A stretch of 64,000 bases of DNA from Chryseobacterium aahli (GCF_022699665.1 NZ_JALDNB010000002.1:124001-188000), one strand, 5' to 3'. Shown: positions 7,704 to 16,926, counted from the stretch's first letter. Notes: a model not told the origin generated them from the sequence alone. Numbers and translations: made by a program.

Positions 7704-9551
7704 ATGAAAAATTTTACAAGATCTTATCCTTTACTTATTCTTATCGCATTCATTGGAATTGCGGCAATGTCATTCAATCCGGTTCATAAAGGATTTGGAA
7801 ACGAAAAAACATTTGTTGCTCAGGGTTTGTTCAGTTTTAAAAATCATCTTGAGAGTTTAAAGACAGACGTTTATCTTTTTAAAGAGGATAAAATCAATGC
7901 AGAACAGCTTCAGAACTCATTAAGAAATACCCGAAATTCATATAAAGAAATTGAATTTTTCATCGCTTATCATTATCCAGAATTTTCTAAAACGCATCTC
8001 AACGCCGCACCATTATTCAGAATTGAAGCTGCAGGAACAACTGCATACACCCTTCCGCCGGAAGGTTTGCAGGTTTTGGATGAATTGATTTTTTCTGACG
8101 AAATAGCTGAACAAAAGGATAAGATCATCGAGATCACAGATTTTCTGTACAACAATTACAATAATTTCTATTTAAGCACCATAACGAATGGTTTAAGCAA
8201 AGGAAATAACAAAACATTGCCTCTAAGAATCGAATTAATCAGAATTTACACACTAGGATTGACTGGTTTCGATACGCCGGGCTCATTAAACATCTCTGAA
8301 GAAGCTGCTTTTGCTTTAAAAGGAATGAAAAAATACATTCAGGATGATGCGTATTTTAAAAATTACAATTCAGAGAAAGCTTACCAACTTATAGATGAAA
8401 GTATTCTTTATTTAAATAAAAATAAAGATTTTGAAACATTTGACAGAATTGAGTTTTATAAGAAATATCTGCAGCCACTCTATGAAGAATTAGGAAGCTG
8501 GGACGGAAAAACAGATGATTTAAAAGAATTTTCAGGCTGGAATGTTGCCAATAAAAACTTTTTCAGCAGTGATTTCTTAGATCCTTATTTTTTTACAATT
8601 TTAAAAGGTTCTGAAGACAATGACGATCTGAAAGCATTAGGAAAAGAAATTTTCTATGACCAAAATCTCAGCGACAACGGAAAAATGAGCTGTGCCTCTT
8701 GTCATCTTCCTGAAAATGCTTTTACTGATCTTAAAACTAAATCTTTAAGTAATGTGGAAGGAAAGACGGTGTTGCGAAATTCCCCTTCACTGTATAATGC
8801 CGTTTTTGCCAAAAGATTTTTCTATGATATGCGTGCATTTTACCTTGAGCAACAGGCAGAGCACGTAATCTATAATAATGATGAGTTTAATACAAGCTAT
8901 GAAAGTATAATTAAAAAACTAAAAAACAAACCTGAATACAAAAAAGCGTTCCGAAAGGCATTTAAAAACGGAGACATCAACAAGCAGAATTTTTCTAAAG
9001 CTCTGAGTTCCTATGTTGCTTCTCTCTATTCTTTTGATAGCGATTTTGACCGTTTTATGAGAAACGAAAAAGAGATTTCTGATGATGCAAAAAAAGGTTT
9101 TAATCTGTTCATGGGAAAAGCAAACTGTGCAACTTGTCATTTTGCTCCTCATTTTTCAGGATTGGTTCCGCCGTTTTTTAATGAAAATGAATCTGAAGTT
9201 TTAGGTGTTAGCAAACAACCAATAAAAATATCTCCTTTAGAAATCGATTCTGATAAAGGAAGAATAAAAAGCAACGTCAAAAAAGAAGATTCCTGGATTT
9301 ATGAAAACTCTTTTAAAACGATGACGGTAAGAAATATTGCTTTAACGAAACCTTACTTTCACAATGGTGCATTCAATACTTTAGAAGAAGTTTTAGATTT
9401 TTACAATGAAGGTGGGGCAGAAGGTTTGGGTTTAAAGATTAACAATCAGACTTTACCGGCAGATAAACTGAATTTAACTGAAACTGAAATTAAACAAATC
9501 ATTGCCTTCCTGAATTCTTTGACGGATATCAGCAAAGCAAAAGGCAAATAA
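7704..9551 (+). CDS. Di-haem cytochrome c peroxidase family protein with long N-terminal extension
   Basis: The 615-residue exported protein has a hydrophobic N-terminal segment (PLLILIAFIGIAAMSF). The MauG/CcpA-type part begins near residue 300 and has two c-type haem sites, CASCH at 330-334 and CATCH at 475-479. GKEIFYDQNLS before the first site and TMTVRNIALTKPYFHNGAF after the second are typical of the family. Residues ~27-290 form a helical extension that bacterial Ccp enzymes of ~350 residues lack. These enzymes reduce H2O2 or oxidise proteins in the periplasm. ATG 7704 was chosen over ATG 7689 because a -7 box (7693-7700) would otherwise lie inside the gene; the resulting transcript would be nearly leaderless. 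The next gene has similar repeats upstream. Confidence 0.87.
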   Translation: MKNFTRSYPLLILIAFIGIAAMSFNPVHKGFGNEKTFVAQGLFSFKNHLESLKTDVYLFKEDKINAEQLQNSLRNTRNSYKEIEFFIAYHYPEFSKTHLNAAPLFRIEAAGTTAYTLPPEGLQVLDELIFSDEIAEQKDKIIEITDFLYNNYNNFYLSTITNGLSKGNNKTLPLRIELIRIYTLGLTGFDTPGSLNISEEAAFALKGMKKYIQDDAYFKNYNSEKAYQLIDESILYLNKNKDFETFDRIEFYKKYLQPLYEELGSWDGKTDDLKEFSGWNVANKNFFSSDFLDPYFFTILKGSEDNDDLKALGKEIFYDQNLSDNGKMSCASCHLPENAFTDLKTKSLSNVEGKTVLRNSPSLYNAVFAKRFFYDMRAFYLEQQAEHVIYNNDEFNTSYESIIKKLKNKPEYKKAFRKAFKNGDINKQNFSKALSSYVASLYSFDSDFDRFMRNEKEISDDAKKGFNLFMGKANCATCHFAPHFSGLVPPFFNENESEVLGVSKQPIKISPLEIDSDKGRIKSNVKKEDSWIYENSFKTMTVRNIALTKPYFHNGAFNTLEEVLDFYNEGGAEGLGLKINNQTLPADKLNLTETEIKQIIAFLNSLTDISKAKGK

Positions 9552-9569
9552 TTAAAATTCATTGACGAT

Positions 9570-9677
9570 TTAACATAAAGTTAATCCCCGTAACATTAGG
9601 TTTGAAATTAATTAATATTCAGAGAGATTTTGTTAAAGCCTTATTAACAGGGGGCTCGCAATAATAAAATAGTTTTG
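9570..9677 (+). promoter_or_regulatory. Two Pho-box-like repeat pairs and -7 box before the PhoX-like gene
   Basis: TTAACA (9570) and TTAATC (9581) are 11 bp apart, with GTAACA following at 9590. A second pair, TTAAAG (9633) and TTAACA (9644), is also 11 bp apart. TAGTTTTG at 9670-9677 is the -7 box, the same octamer as before the peroxidase gene. No good -33 box is visible, which fits an activated promoter. Confidence 0.55.
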
Positions 9678-9704
9678 CAACAGAAAAAATAAAAGTATTT
9701 AAAA

Positions 9705-11852
9705 GTGAAAAGAAAACTACTTTCAGTTGCAGCACTTGTATTAATGACAAGCTCAGCATTTCAGGCTCAGACTACAATTTTTGGTCTAGGTTCATCTTGG
9801 AAATATAATGACAATGATGTAGCTCTTGTCAGCACATGGAAAGATGCCAACTATAACAACGTATCATGGCCATCAGGAAACGGACCTTTAGGATATGGTG
9901 ATCCTGTGACTACTAATTTCGTAGCAGGTGTAGATACAGCTTACCTTACAAAAGATTTTACTGTAAATTTAGCTGATCTTACTGCAACAATGGAGTTTGG
10001 TGTAAGAAGAGATGACGGTATCATTGTGTATTTGAATGGTGAAGAGGTCATAAGAGATAACATGCCTTCTGGTGTGGTAACTCACAGTACTTTCTCAAGT
10101 TCAACTATCGACGGATCAGGAGAAACGGCAATCAACATTTTCTCTATTCCTAAAAACAAATTTGTACAAGGAAACAACAGAATTTCGATTGAATTGCATA
10201 ACAGAAGTTCAGGAAGTTCAGATTTAACGATTGATGCTTATCTTAAAAACGTAGGAGTAATTACTCCTCCTGCTAATACATGTACAGGAACACACATCAG
10301 CTGTTTTACATCTATTGTTCCTACATCTCAGACTGCAAAACTGATCATCCCTACAGAGCATAGATTTCAGATGATTTTAAAAGAAGGTGATCTTTACACA
10401 GAAGGCGGCGGACTTGTTGGCGGACAAAATGACTTTACAGGGTATGTTGCTAAAAATGCAAGCAGCACAGACGGTTATTTGTCAGTAAATCACGAGACTA
10501 GTCCTGGTGGAGTAACCATGGCAGAGATTAATTATAACACAACTACAAAACTTTGGGCTTTAACGAAATCAAGAGGCGTTAGCTTTTCTGCACCAAGTTT
10601 GGTTCAGACCATCAGAAACTGTTCTGGCGGTGTTACACCTTGGGGAACAATTGTTACTGCTGAAGAATCTGTAACAGGAAACGACAGCAATGCGGATGGA
10701 AACCATGACTACGGATGGTTGGTAGAAATTGATCCTGTTACTGCACAGGTGATGTCTCACAATCCTTCAGGAACTAAAGATAAACTTTGGCAAATGGGTA
10801 AGATGAATCATGAAAATGTAGTAATCAACAATGCAGGAACAATCGCTTATTACGGTGAAGATGGCGGAACAAACATGGTGTACAAATACGTGATGGATGT
10901 ACCAAACAATCTTGCATCAGGAAATTTATATGTTCTAAAACTTGATCAGGGAATCAGCGGTGGAAATCCTGTAGGAACTACTGCTACTTGGGTGCCGGTT
11001 CCTAATAAAACACAGGCAGATCAGAATAATGCAGCAAATGCAGCCTTAACGGTAGGCGGAACTTCTTTCAACGGTGTAGAAGATGTTGAAATAAGCCCGA
11101 TTGATGGTAAAATTTACTTCACTGCAAAAGGATTAGACAAAATATATCGCTTACAAGACAACGGAATGACAGGTTCTCAGGTTGAAGTTTTCGCAGGAGG
11201 TGGTACTACTCAATATTCATTCAACACTGCACAGGGTGTGAAAACTGAATCTTGGGGAGATGGTAATGACAACCTTACATTTGATGAACTTGGTAATCTT
11301 TGGGTTCTTCAGGATGGTGGTAAAAACTACATTTGGGTAATTGCACCGGATCATACCGCAGCAAATCCGAAAGTAAGACTATTTGCTTCTATGCCTGCAG
11401 GTTCAGAGCCGACTGGTCTTACGTTTACACCAGATCATAAATTTGGATTCTTCTCTGTTCAGCATCCTTCTTCAACGATTTCTACAGATATTGACGCAAC
11501 TGGAAACGTGATTGATTATAAAGGGAAATCTGCTACTATGGTCATTGCTTTACAACAATTTTTGGGCACAACTGCAGTATTGGGAACTACCGAAACAATC
11601 AAGGAAACAGAAGTTACGGTTTCCCCAAACCCAACATCAGGTTTAGTGAAAATCAATTCTCCTAAAGCTTTGAAAAACCTTGAAGTGACTGCATACAGCA
11701 TGGATGGTAAAATTGTTTACCAAAAGAAATTCTCAGGAAACAATTCATCTTTAGACTTAGACTTTACTTCTCAACTTCAGGTTTCAAGAGTTTTGATGCT
11801 CAATATCGAGGCTGAAGGATTCCAAAAGACCGTGAAAATTCTAAAAAAATAA
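9705..11852 (+). CDS. Secreted PhoX-like (DUF839) phosphatase with T9SS sorting domain
   Basis: The 715-residue protein starts with a signal peptide (VAALVLMTSSAFQAQ). Residues ~20-185 form a beta-rich domain (MEFGVRRDDGIIVYLNGEEV) like a carbohydrate-binding or jelly-roll module. Residues ~200-620 are DUF839/PhoX-like, with NHE at 262-264, a TAEES stretch at ~318 and NHENV at 368. In PhoX, acidic residues bind a Ca/Fe cofactor that cleaves phosphate esters. The last ~75 residues (VSPNPTSG...) are a type IX secretion sorting domain, so the enzyme is probably sent to the cell surface or medium. The start is GTG 9705, which follows the -7 box at a suitable distance. The Pho-like repeats upstream fit phosphate starvation control. 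Confidence 0.87.
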   Translation: MKRKLLSVAALVLMTSSAFQAQTTIFGLGSSWKYNDNDVALVSTWKDANYNNVSWPSGNGPLGYGDPVTTNFVAGVDTAYLTKDFTVNLADLTATMEFGVRRDDGIIVYLNGEEVIRDNMPSGVVTHSTFSSSTIDGSGETAINIFSIPKNKFVQGNNRISIELHNRSSGSSDLTIDAYLKNVGVITPPANTCTGTHISCFTSIVPTSQTAKLIIPTEHRFQMILKEGDLYTEGGGLVGGQNDFTGYVAKNASSTDGYLSVNHETSPGGVTMAEINYNTTTKLWALTKSRGVSFSAPSLVQTIRNCSGGVTPWGTIVTAEESVTGNDSNADGNHDYGWLVEIDPVTAQVMSHNPSGTKDKLWQMGKMNHENVVINNAGTIAYYGEDGGTNMVYKYVMDVPNNLASGNLYVLKLDQGISGGNPVGTTATWVPVPNKTQADQNNAANAALTVGGTSFNGVEDVEISPIDGKIYFTAKGLDKIYRLQDNGMTGSQVEVFAGGGTTQYSFNTAQGVKTESWGDGNDNLTFDELGNLWVLQDGGKNYIWVIAPDHTAANPKVRLFASMPAGSEPTGLTFTPDHKFGFFSVQHPSSTISTDIDATGNVIDYKGKSATMVIALQQFLGTTAVLGTTETIKETEVTVSPNPTSGLVKINSPKALKNLEVTAYSMDGKIVYQKKFSGNNSSLDLDFTSQLQVSRVLMLNIEAEGFQKTVKILKK

Positions 11853-11870
11853 TTACTTAATTTCTTTCTT

Positions 11871-11905
11871 AGCTGCCGACATTTTCTTTGTCGGTGGCTT
11901 TTTTC
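11871..11905 (+). terminator. Terminator after the PhoX-like gene
   Basis: The stem AGCTGCCGACA / TGTCGGTGGCT (one G-T pair) with loop TTTTCTT is followed by a T-run. Confidence 0.85.
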
Positions 11906-11954
11906 GTTTTTACGAAATCATATTTAAATTAAATGTCCTGCAAAAGATATTCTC

Positions 11955-12854
11955 ATGAAAAAATTAATTCTCATCATTGCCTTTTTATCTCTATATACTA
12001 TCAAAGCACAAATCGACCCTATGAAATTTCCGACATATACTAATGTTGAAGATGCTCTGAAAAGTGGTAAAACAGTTTACAGCATGAGCTTCAGAGAAAA
12101 AGGATTGTTTAATATCCCTCATGATCTCGTGAAGATGGATTCTTTATTTTTTCTAAATCTGATGGCTAACAATTTAGAGAAAATAGATAATGATATTTTT
12201 CGTTTGAAACAATTGGAAATTTTAAATATTAATTCAAACAGCATAAAATTTATTCCCGATGAAATTAGCGAACTGAAAAAACTGACGACTTTTTCAATGA
12301 ATCTGAACAGTCTTACCAAGATTAATCCGAATATTGCAAAACTGCAAAAATTAAAAACGGTTCATTTTGACGCTAATAATCTGAATGTTTTCCCTGAAGC
12401 GTTGCTGGAAATTCCGGCGTTAGAAGAAATCAATCTGAGTAGCAATCAAATCAGTTTTGTGTCGCAGGATTTAAATAAAATTAAAAATTTAAGATATCTA
12501 AATCTTTCTGCCAATCAGATCAATGATTTAGCCGATGTAAAGTTTCCCGAAAAAATAAAATATCTGGAGCTTCAGCAGAATGCAATTGTAAAACTTCCTG
12601 ATTATTTATTTAAATCTAAAAATCTTGAGTTTTTGAATGTAAGCAACAACAATCTGAAAGAAATTTCTTCTAAAGTAAAGGGCTTAAAAGGTGTTGTGAG
12701 TATGAATCTGGCAAACAATCAACTAAAAAATCTTCCAATAGATTTTCAACAACTTAAAAATCTAAAAACATTAATTTTAGTTGGAAACCCTATGGAAAAA
12801 GCAACCATCCAAAAATTGAAAGAACTGATGCCTCAAACGCAGATTTACTTTTAA
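11955..12854 (+). CDS. Secreted leucine-rich repeat protein
   Basis: The 299-residue protein has a signal peptide (LILIIAFLSLYTIKAQ). It carries about nine LRR units of ~22-23 residues, each with the pattern LxxLxLxxNxLxxlP, for example LEEINLSSNQISFVSQDL and LEFLNVSNNNLKEISSKV. There is no lipobox and no sorting domain at the end. LRR proteins of this kind bind other proteins, and the partner is unknown. It is flanked by a terminator upstream and by a convergent small gene only 3 bp downstream, and there is no visible operon partner. Confidence 0.88.
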   Translation: MKKLILIIAFLSLYTIKAQIDPMKFPTYTNVEDALKSGKTVYSMSFREKGLFNIPHDLVKMDSLFFLNLMANNLEKIDNDIFRLKQLEILNINSNSIKFIPDEISELKKLTTFSMNLNSLTKINPNIAKLQKLKTVHFDANNLNVFPEALLEIPALEEINLSSNQISFVSQDLNKIKNLRYLNLSANQINDLADVKFPEKIKYLELQQNAIVKLPDYLFKSKNLEFLNVSNNNLKEISSKVKGLKGVVSMNLANNQLKNLPIDFQQLKNLKTLILVGNPMEKATIQKLKELMPQTQIYF

Positions 12855-12857
12855 AAA

Positions 12858-13181
12858 TTATCCGCCGACTCTTTTTGTTTTAAAGCCCAAATCTTTAAGA
12901 ATAGTCATGATTTTATCACGGTTATCCCCCTGAATGATAATCGTACCGTCTTTTTCAGAACCACCTATTCCTAGTGTGGTTTTTATTTTTTTCGAAATCT
13001 TTTTTAAATCTTCCTCACTACCTTCCCAACCTTCAACGATGGTTACAGGTTTTCCGTTTCTGCCTTTCTTTTCAAACTTACAAACCAAAGGTTCTTTCTG
13101 CTTAAACTGTTCTTCAGGCATCTGAAACTCCTGCTCTTCATGCTCAGGAAAAAGGTTTTTGAGTTGATCACGTAAATCCAT
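12858..13181 (-). CDS. SUI1/YciH-family translation factor
   Basis: The 107-residue protein matches the bacterial YciH/eIF1 (SUI1) family. GRNGKPVTIVEGWEG is the usual start of the domain, KKISKKIKTTLGIGGSEKDG is the central signature and IIIQGDNRDKIMTILKDLGF the end. The family acts at the ribosomal P-site in start-codon fidelity or as a stress inhibitor of initiation. About 40 acidic N-terminal residues (EHEEQEFQMPEEQF) precede the domain, as in other Flavobacteriia. It converges with the LRR gene and is monocistronic. Confidence 0.9.
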   Translation of the reverse strand: MDLRDQLKNLFPEHEEQEFQMPEEQFKQKEPLVCKFEKKGRNGKPVTIVEGWEGSEEDLKKISKKIKTTLGIGGSEKDGTIIIQGDNRDKIMTILKDLGFKTKRVGG

Positions 13182-13260
13182 AGCGCAAAATTAATAAAAT
13201 AATTAAAAGGTTTAAAGATTAAACAATATAAAGCGAATAAAGTGGCTTTTTTTGATAAAA

Positions 13261-13310
13261 AAATCTGTGTAATCCGTGGGTAGTATTTATCCTGAAGATC
13301 ACACAGATTT
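13261..13310. repeat. AATCTGTG-type inverted repeat in a 515-bp gap
   Basis: AAATCTGTGT (13261-13270) and ACACAGATTT (13301-13310) are perfect 10-bp arms. A similar word, CACAGAT, follows at 13312. The whole 13182-13696 gap holds no credible gene; it contains this repeat, a 35-bp repeat (13375-13409) and TCGCTAA / TTAGCGA arms further on. Such sequences are frequent between Chryseobacterium genes, from memory. Confidence 0.6.
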
Positions 13311-13374
13311 TCACAGATGATTGATGCTGAAAATTTAATATTACTTCCTTTAACTCGTTGTGCATTTTAAATTT

Positions 13375-13409
13375 TTGTATTTCTAAAATAAGTAAAACGG
13401 CTTTGTTTA
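13375..13409 (+). repeat. 35-bp intergenic repeat, copy 1
   Basis: The segment matches 19813-19847 at 31 of 35 positions. The shared core is ACGGCTTTGTTTA, preceded by TTGTATTTC and AAATAAGT. Both copies lie upstream of a plus-strand housekeeping gene (gpmI here, era there) at 288 and 165 bp. Confidence 0.7.
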
Positions 13410-13696
13410 CCTTTATTTCAGTATTTTTAAAAAAATCCTTGTTTATCCTTGCGTTTTTTTATCGCTAAGAAAGACTAAGTTTTTAAAATACATTTCTTTT
13501 TTAAGACAAAGAATGGCATTTCATTTAGCGAAGAAAAACAATTATTTGAATATCAATCATTTAAATTCATCTTCATAATGCATAACGAGTTTCATTTAAT
13601 ATATTTATGAAGCTTTTTAATAAAAATTTAAGTCTCTCAAATTCTTCAATTCATTTCAAAATCGATAAATTTGTTTGTTAAAAAAATTAAATTAAA

Positions 13697-15238
13697 ATGT
13701 CAAAAAAAGCAATACTAGCAATACTTGACGGATGGGGTTTGGGTCAAGATCCTGAAGTTTCTGCATTAGCTCAGGCAAATACACCATTTATAGATAGCTG
13801 TTATCAAAAATATCCACATACCACATTAGAGGCAAGTGGTCTTGCAGTTGGACTTCCATTGGGACAGATGGGAAATTCTGAAGTTGGACACATGAATTTG
13901 GGTGCCGGAAGAGTGGTATATCAGAATTTGGTTAAACTCAACATGGCGGTTGAGAATGGTACTTTGGGGCATGAAGAAGTGATTCAGGAAGCTTTTGCTT
14001 ATGCTAAGGCAGAGAAGAAAAACGTGCACTTTATCGGTTTGGTTTCCAATGGAGGAGTGCATTCACATATCAATCATTTAAAAGGATTATTAACGGCTGC
14101 CAGCGAATACGGATTGCATGAAAATGTATACGTTCACGCATTTACAGACGGTAGAGATTGCGATCCGCATTCTGGTTTAGGTTTTATTAAAGAACTTCAG
14201 GATCACATGAGCACGACGACTGGTGCATTGGCAACGGTAATCGGAAGATATTTCGCAATGGACAGAGACAGACGTTGGGAACGTGTAAAATTAGCTTATG
14301 ATGCAATGGTCAACGGAATCGGAGAAAGAACAATGAATGCAGCTTCTGTTATTCAGAATTCTTACAATGAAGGAGTAACTGACGAATTTATTAAACCTAT
14401 TATTTTAGTTAAAGATACACAGATCGGAAATGAAGTTCCAGTAGGAAAGATTGTTGATAATGATGTGGTAATCTGCTTTAATTTCAGAACAGACAGAGGA
14501 AGAGAAATCACTGAAGTTCTTTGTCAGCACGATATGCCTGAATATTTTATGCGAAAGCTGAATCTTCATTATGTTACCCTAACCAATTACGACAAAACGT
14601 ACGAAAATGTAAAAGTTGTTTTTGATGAAGATGTTCTTCATGAAACAATTGGCGAAATTCTGGAAAGAAACGGGAAATCTCAGATCAGAATTGCCGAGAC
14701 AGAAAAATATCCTCACGTTACATTTTTCTTTTCAGGTGGCCGTGAGGAAGAATTTCATGGTGAAAAAAGATTGTTGTGCCCGAGCCCGAAAGATGTTCCG
14801 ACTTACGATTTAAAACCAGAAATGTCTGCTTACGAAATCACTAATTCAATTCTTCCTGAACTTGAAAATGAAACCGCAGATTTTATCTGTTTAAATTTCG
14901 CAAATACCGATATGGTGGGTCACACAGGAGTTTTTGAAGCAGCCGTAAAAGCAGCCGAGACTGTTGACAAGTGCATAGAAAAAGTAGCAACGACAGCTTA
15001 CGAACATGGTTACGCAGTTTTCATTCTTGCCGATCACGGAAACTCTGACGTAATGATTAATGCAGACGGTTCACCAAATACACAGCATTCAACCAATTTG
15101 GTTCCTTTAATTGTAATGGATAAAGATCATGAATGGACTTTAAAACCAGGAAAACTGGGTGATATGGCTCCTACTATATTATCCGTAATGGGCGTTGAAA
15201 TCCCTGCAATAATGACGGGAGACATTTTAGTTAGCTAA
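13697..15238 (+). CDS. gpmI: 2,3-bisphosphoglycerate-independent phosphoglycerate mutase
   Basis: The 513-residue enzyme interconverts 3- and 2-phosphoglycerate in glycolysis and gluconeogenesis, using two Mn ions and a catalytic Ser. It begins KKAILAILDGWG with the first metal Asp, and GNSEVGHMNLGAGRVVYQ contains the catalytic Ser. DGRDCDP, IGRYFAMDRDRRW and FRTDRGRE bind substrate. NFANTDMVGHTG and ILADHGNSDVM carry the remaining metal ligands. The length is normal for the family. A -7 box TAAATTTG lies at 13666-13673, 23 bp before the ATG. A terminator follows, so it is a single-gene unit. Confidence 0.98.
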   Translation: MSKKAILAILDGWGLGQDPEVSALAQANTPFIDSCYQKYPHTTLEASGLAVGLPLGQMGNSEVGHMNLGAGRVVYQNLVKLNMAVENGTLGHEEVIQEAFAYAKAEKKNVHFIGLVSNGGVHSHINHLKGLLTAASEYGLHENVYVHAFTDGRDCDPHSGLGFIKELQDHMSTTTGALATVIGRYFAMDRDRRWERVKLAYDAMVNGIGERTMNAASVIQNSYNEGVTDEFIKPIILVKDTQIGNEVPVGKIVDNDVVICFNFRTDRGREITEVLCQHDMPEYFMRKLNLHYVTLTNYDKTYENVKVVFDEDVLHETIGEILERNGKSQIRIAETEKYPHVTFFFSGGREEEFHGEKRLLCPSPKDVPTYDLKPEMSAYEITNSILPELENETADFICLNFANTDMVGHTGVFEAAVKAAETVDKCIEKVATTAYEHGYAVFILADHGNSDVMINADGSPNTQHSTNLVPLIVMDKDHEWTLKPGKLGDMAPTILSVMGVEIPAIMTGDILVS

Positions 15239-15260
15239 ACTTATACGATTATGATATATC

Positions 15261-15292
15261 TACCGTTGTCTTAAAAGATGGCGGTATTTTTT
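15261..15292 (+). terminator. Terminator after gpmI
   Basis: TACCGTTGTCTT pairs with AGATGGCGGTA through an 11-bp stem that includes G-T pairs. A T-run follows. Confidence 0.75.
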
Positions 15293-15386
15293 GTGATTTA
15301 TACCAGACTTACTATGAGACACATACAATATTATGCTACAAATAATAAAATATTAATATATTTGCAACTCATAAACGTATTTAAAA

Positions 15387-16367
15387 ATGTACAATAAGCT
15401 CGTAAGAAAAGAGGTAATGGGTATTTTGGAAAAGGAAGTAGGTTCTTTTCTTGATAAATTTTTGACGCCAATTGAAAAAATTTGGCAGCCATCAGACTAT
15501 TTACCGGATCCGTCAAGCGAAAATTTCAAATATGATTTAGATGAAATTCAGACTTTTGCACGTGAAATGCCTTATGACCTTTTTGTAACTTTAATTGGCG
15601 ATTGTATCACTGAAGAAGCTTTACCTTCTTACGAATCTTGGTTAATGAGCGTTGACGGAATTGATCAGGAAAAAAGTGGACCGAGTTGGGCAAGCTGGAT
15701 AAGATCTTGGACAGGTGAAGAAAACAGACATGGAGATTTATTAAATAAATATCTTTATCTGTGTGGCAGAGTAAATATGAGACAAGTTGAGGTTACCACG
15801 CAATATTTAATTAGTGATGGTTTTGATATCGGTACAAGTATGGATCCTTACAGAAATTTTGTTTATACAAGTTTTCAGGAAACAGCAACCAATATTTCTC
15901 ACAGAAGAGTAGGTACTTTGGCAAAACAATCCGGAAACGGAAAATTAGCGAAAATGTGTGGTGTAATCGCTGCAGATGAAGCAAGACACGCAAAAGCTTA
16001 TAAACATTTCGTGGCTAAAATTCTTGAATTAGATCCTTCTGAGATGATTTTGGCATTTGAAGATATGATGCGTAAAAAAATTGTAATGCCTGCTCACATG
16101 ATGAGACAGTCGGGACAAAAAGCCGGTGAACTTTGGGGTCATTTCTCAGATGCTGCGCAAAGATGCATGGTCTACACAGGTCAGGATTACATCAATATCA
16201 TGAAAGATTTGTTAGACGAATGGAAAATTGAACACATTACAGGTCTTACAGAAAAAGCAGAAAAAGCTCAGGAATATTTAATGAAACTTCCCAATAGACT
16301 ACAGAAAATCACAGACAGAGTTTCGACTCCGGATTTACAATTTCAGTTTAGTTGGGTGAAAGATTAA
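15387..16367 (+). CDS. Acyl-ACP desaturase (soluble di-iron type)
   Basis: The 326-residue protein is a stearoyl-ACP-desaturase-like ferritin-fold enzyme. It would place a double bond in acyl-ACP using O2 and ferredoxin electrons. The two iron-binding motifs are visible as EENRH (in SWTGEENRHGDLLN) and DEARH (in IAADEARHAKAY), and the single Glu ligands lie in TEEALPSYES and SFQETATNISH. There is no signal peptide or membrane segment, which fits a cytosolic enzyme. The -7 box TATATTTG at 15357-15364 is 22 bp before the ATG. It is flanked by terminators on both sides and so is transcribed alone. Confidence 0.95.
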   Translation: MYNKLVRKEVMGILEKEVGSFLDKFLTPIEKIWQPSDYLPDPSSENFKYDLDEIQTFAREMPYDLFVTLIGDCITEEALPSYESWLMSVDGIDQEKSGPSWASWIRSWTGEENRHGDLLNKYLYLCGRVNMRQVEVTTQYLISDGFDIGTSMDPYRNFVYTSFQETATNISHRRVGTLAKQSGNGKLAKMCGVIAADEARHAKAYKHFVAKILELDPSEMILAFEDMMRKKIVMPAHMMRQSGQKAGELWGHFSDAAQRCMVYTGQDYINIMKDLLDEWKIEHITGLTEKAEKAQEYLMKLPNRLQKITDRVSTPDLQFQFSWVKD

Positions 16368-16394
16368 TTTTATTTTAACAATAAATTATAATAG

Positions 16395-16428
16395 AGAGTG
16401 TCGGATGTTTTTTCGACACTCTTTTTTT
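16395..16428 (+). terminator. Terminator after the desaturase
   Basis: The perfect 9-bp stem AGAGTGTCG / CGACACTCT is followed by seven T. Confidence 0.9.
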
Positions 16429-16464
16429 ATTTATTATCTTTGCCCAGCTAAAAAAGAACAAAAA

Positions 16465-16896
16465 ATGGTTAGTAATAAAAAAATTGCTGTAGATTTCGAC
16501 GGAACAATCGTGGATGATGCATATCCCGGAATTGGGAAAGCTAAAATTTTCGCATTTGAAACGTTGAAAAGATTGCAGGCTCAAGGATTCAGATTAATCC
16601 TTTGGACCTACAGACACGGCAAAACTCTTGATGAAGCTGTAGAATTCTGTAAAAAAAACGGAATCGAATTTTATGCAATCAATTCAAGTTTTGAAGGAGA
16701 AGTTTTTGATAGCGAAACTCAATCAAGAAAACTAGATGCAGATTGGTTTATTGATGACAGAAATCTTGGTGGATTTCCTGGTTGGGGTGAGATCTATAAT
16801 ATTATTAATGAAAGAATAGAATTCCGTGTAGAAGGGAAGGAAGTTTTAGCTTATTCAAAACTGAAAAAAGAAAAGAAAAAAGGGCTTTTCTGGTAA
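16465..16896 (+). CDS. Small HAD-superfamily hydrolase (BT_0820-like)
   Basis: The 143-residue protein has the HAD phosphatase core with almost no cap. VDFDGTIVDD near residue 10 is motif I with nucleophile and acid Asp, LILWTYR is motif II, and WFIDDRN is the acidic motif near the end. It resembles the small BT_0820-type HAD proteins of Bacteroidetes, whose substrates are unknown. The frame is open further upstream, but ATG 16465 is the start because the terminator of the previous gene and a -7 box TATCTTTG (16435-16442) lie in that upstream part. The tail is very basic (KLKKEKKKGLFW). Confidence 0.85.
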   Translation: MVSNKKIAVDFDGTIVDDAYPGIGKAKIFAFETLKRLQAQGFRLILWTYRHGKTLDEAVEFCKKNGIEFYAINSSFEGEVFDSETQSRKLDADWFIDDRNLGGFPGWGEIYNIINERIEFRVEGKEVLAYSKLKKEKKKGLFW

Positions 16897-16926
16897 AATA
16901 TTCAACGTAACAATTTACCAATATAA

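Noticed and set aside
16405..16464. Longer start for the HAD hydrolase
   Set aside because: This part encodes the T-run of the upstream terminator and the -7 box, and the family begins close to the DFDGT motif.
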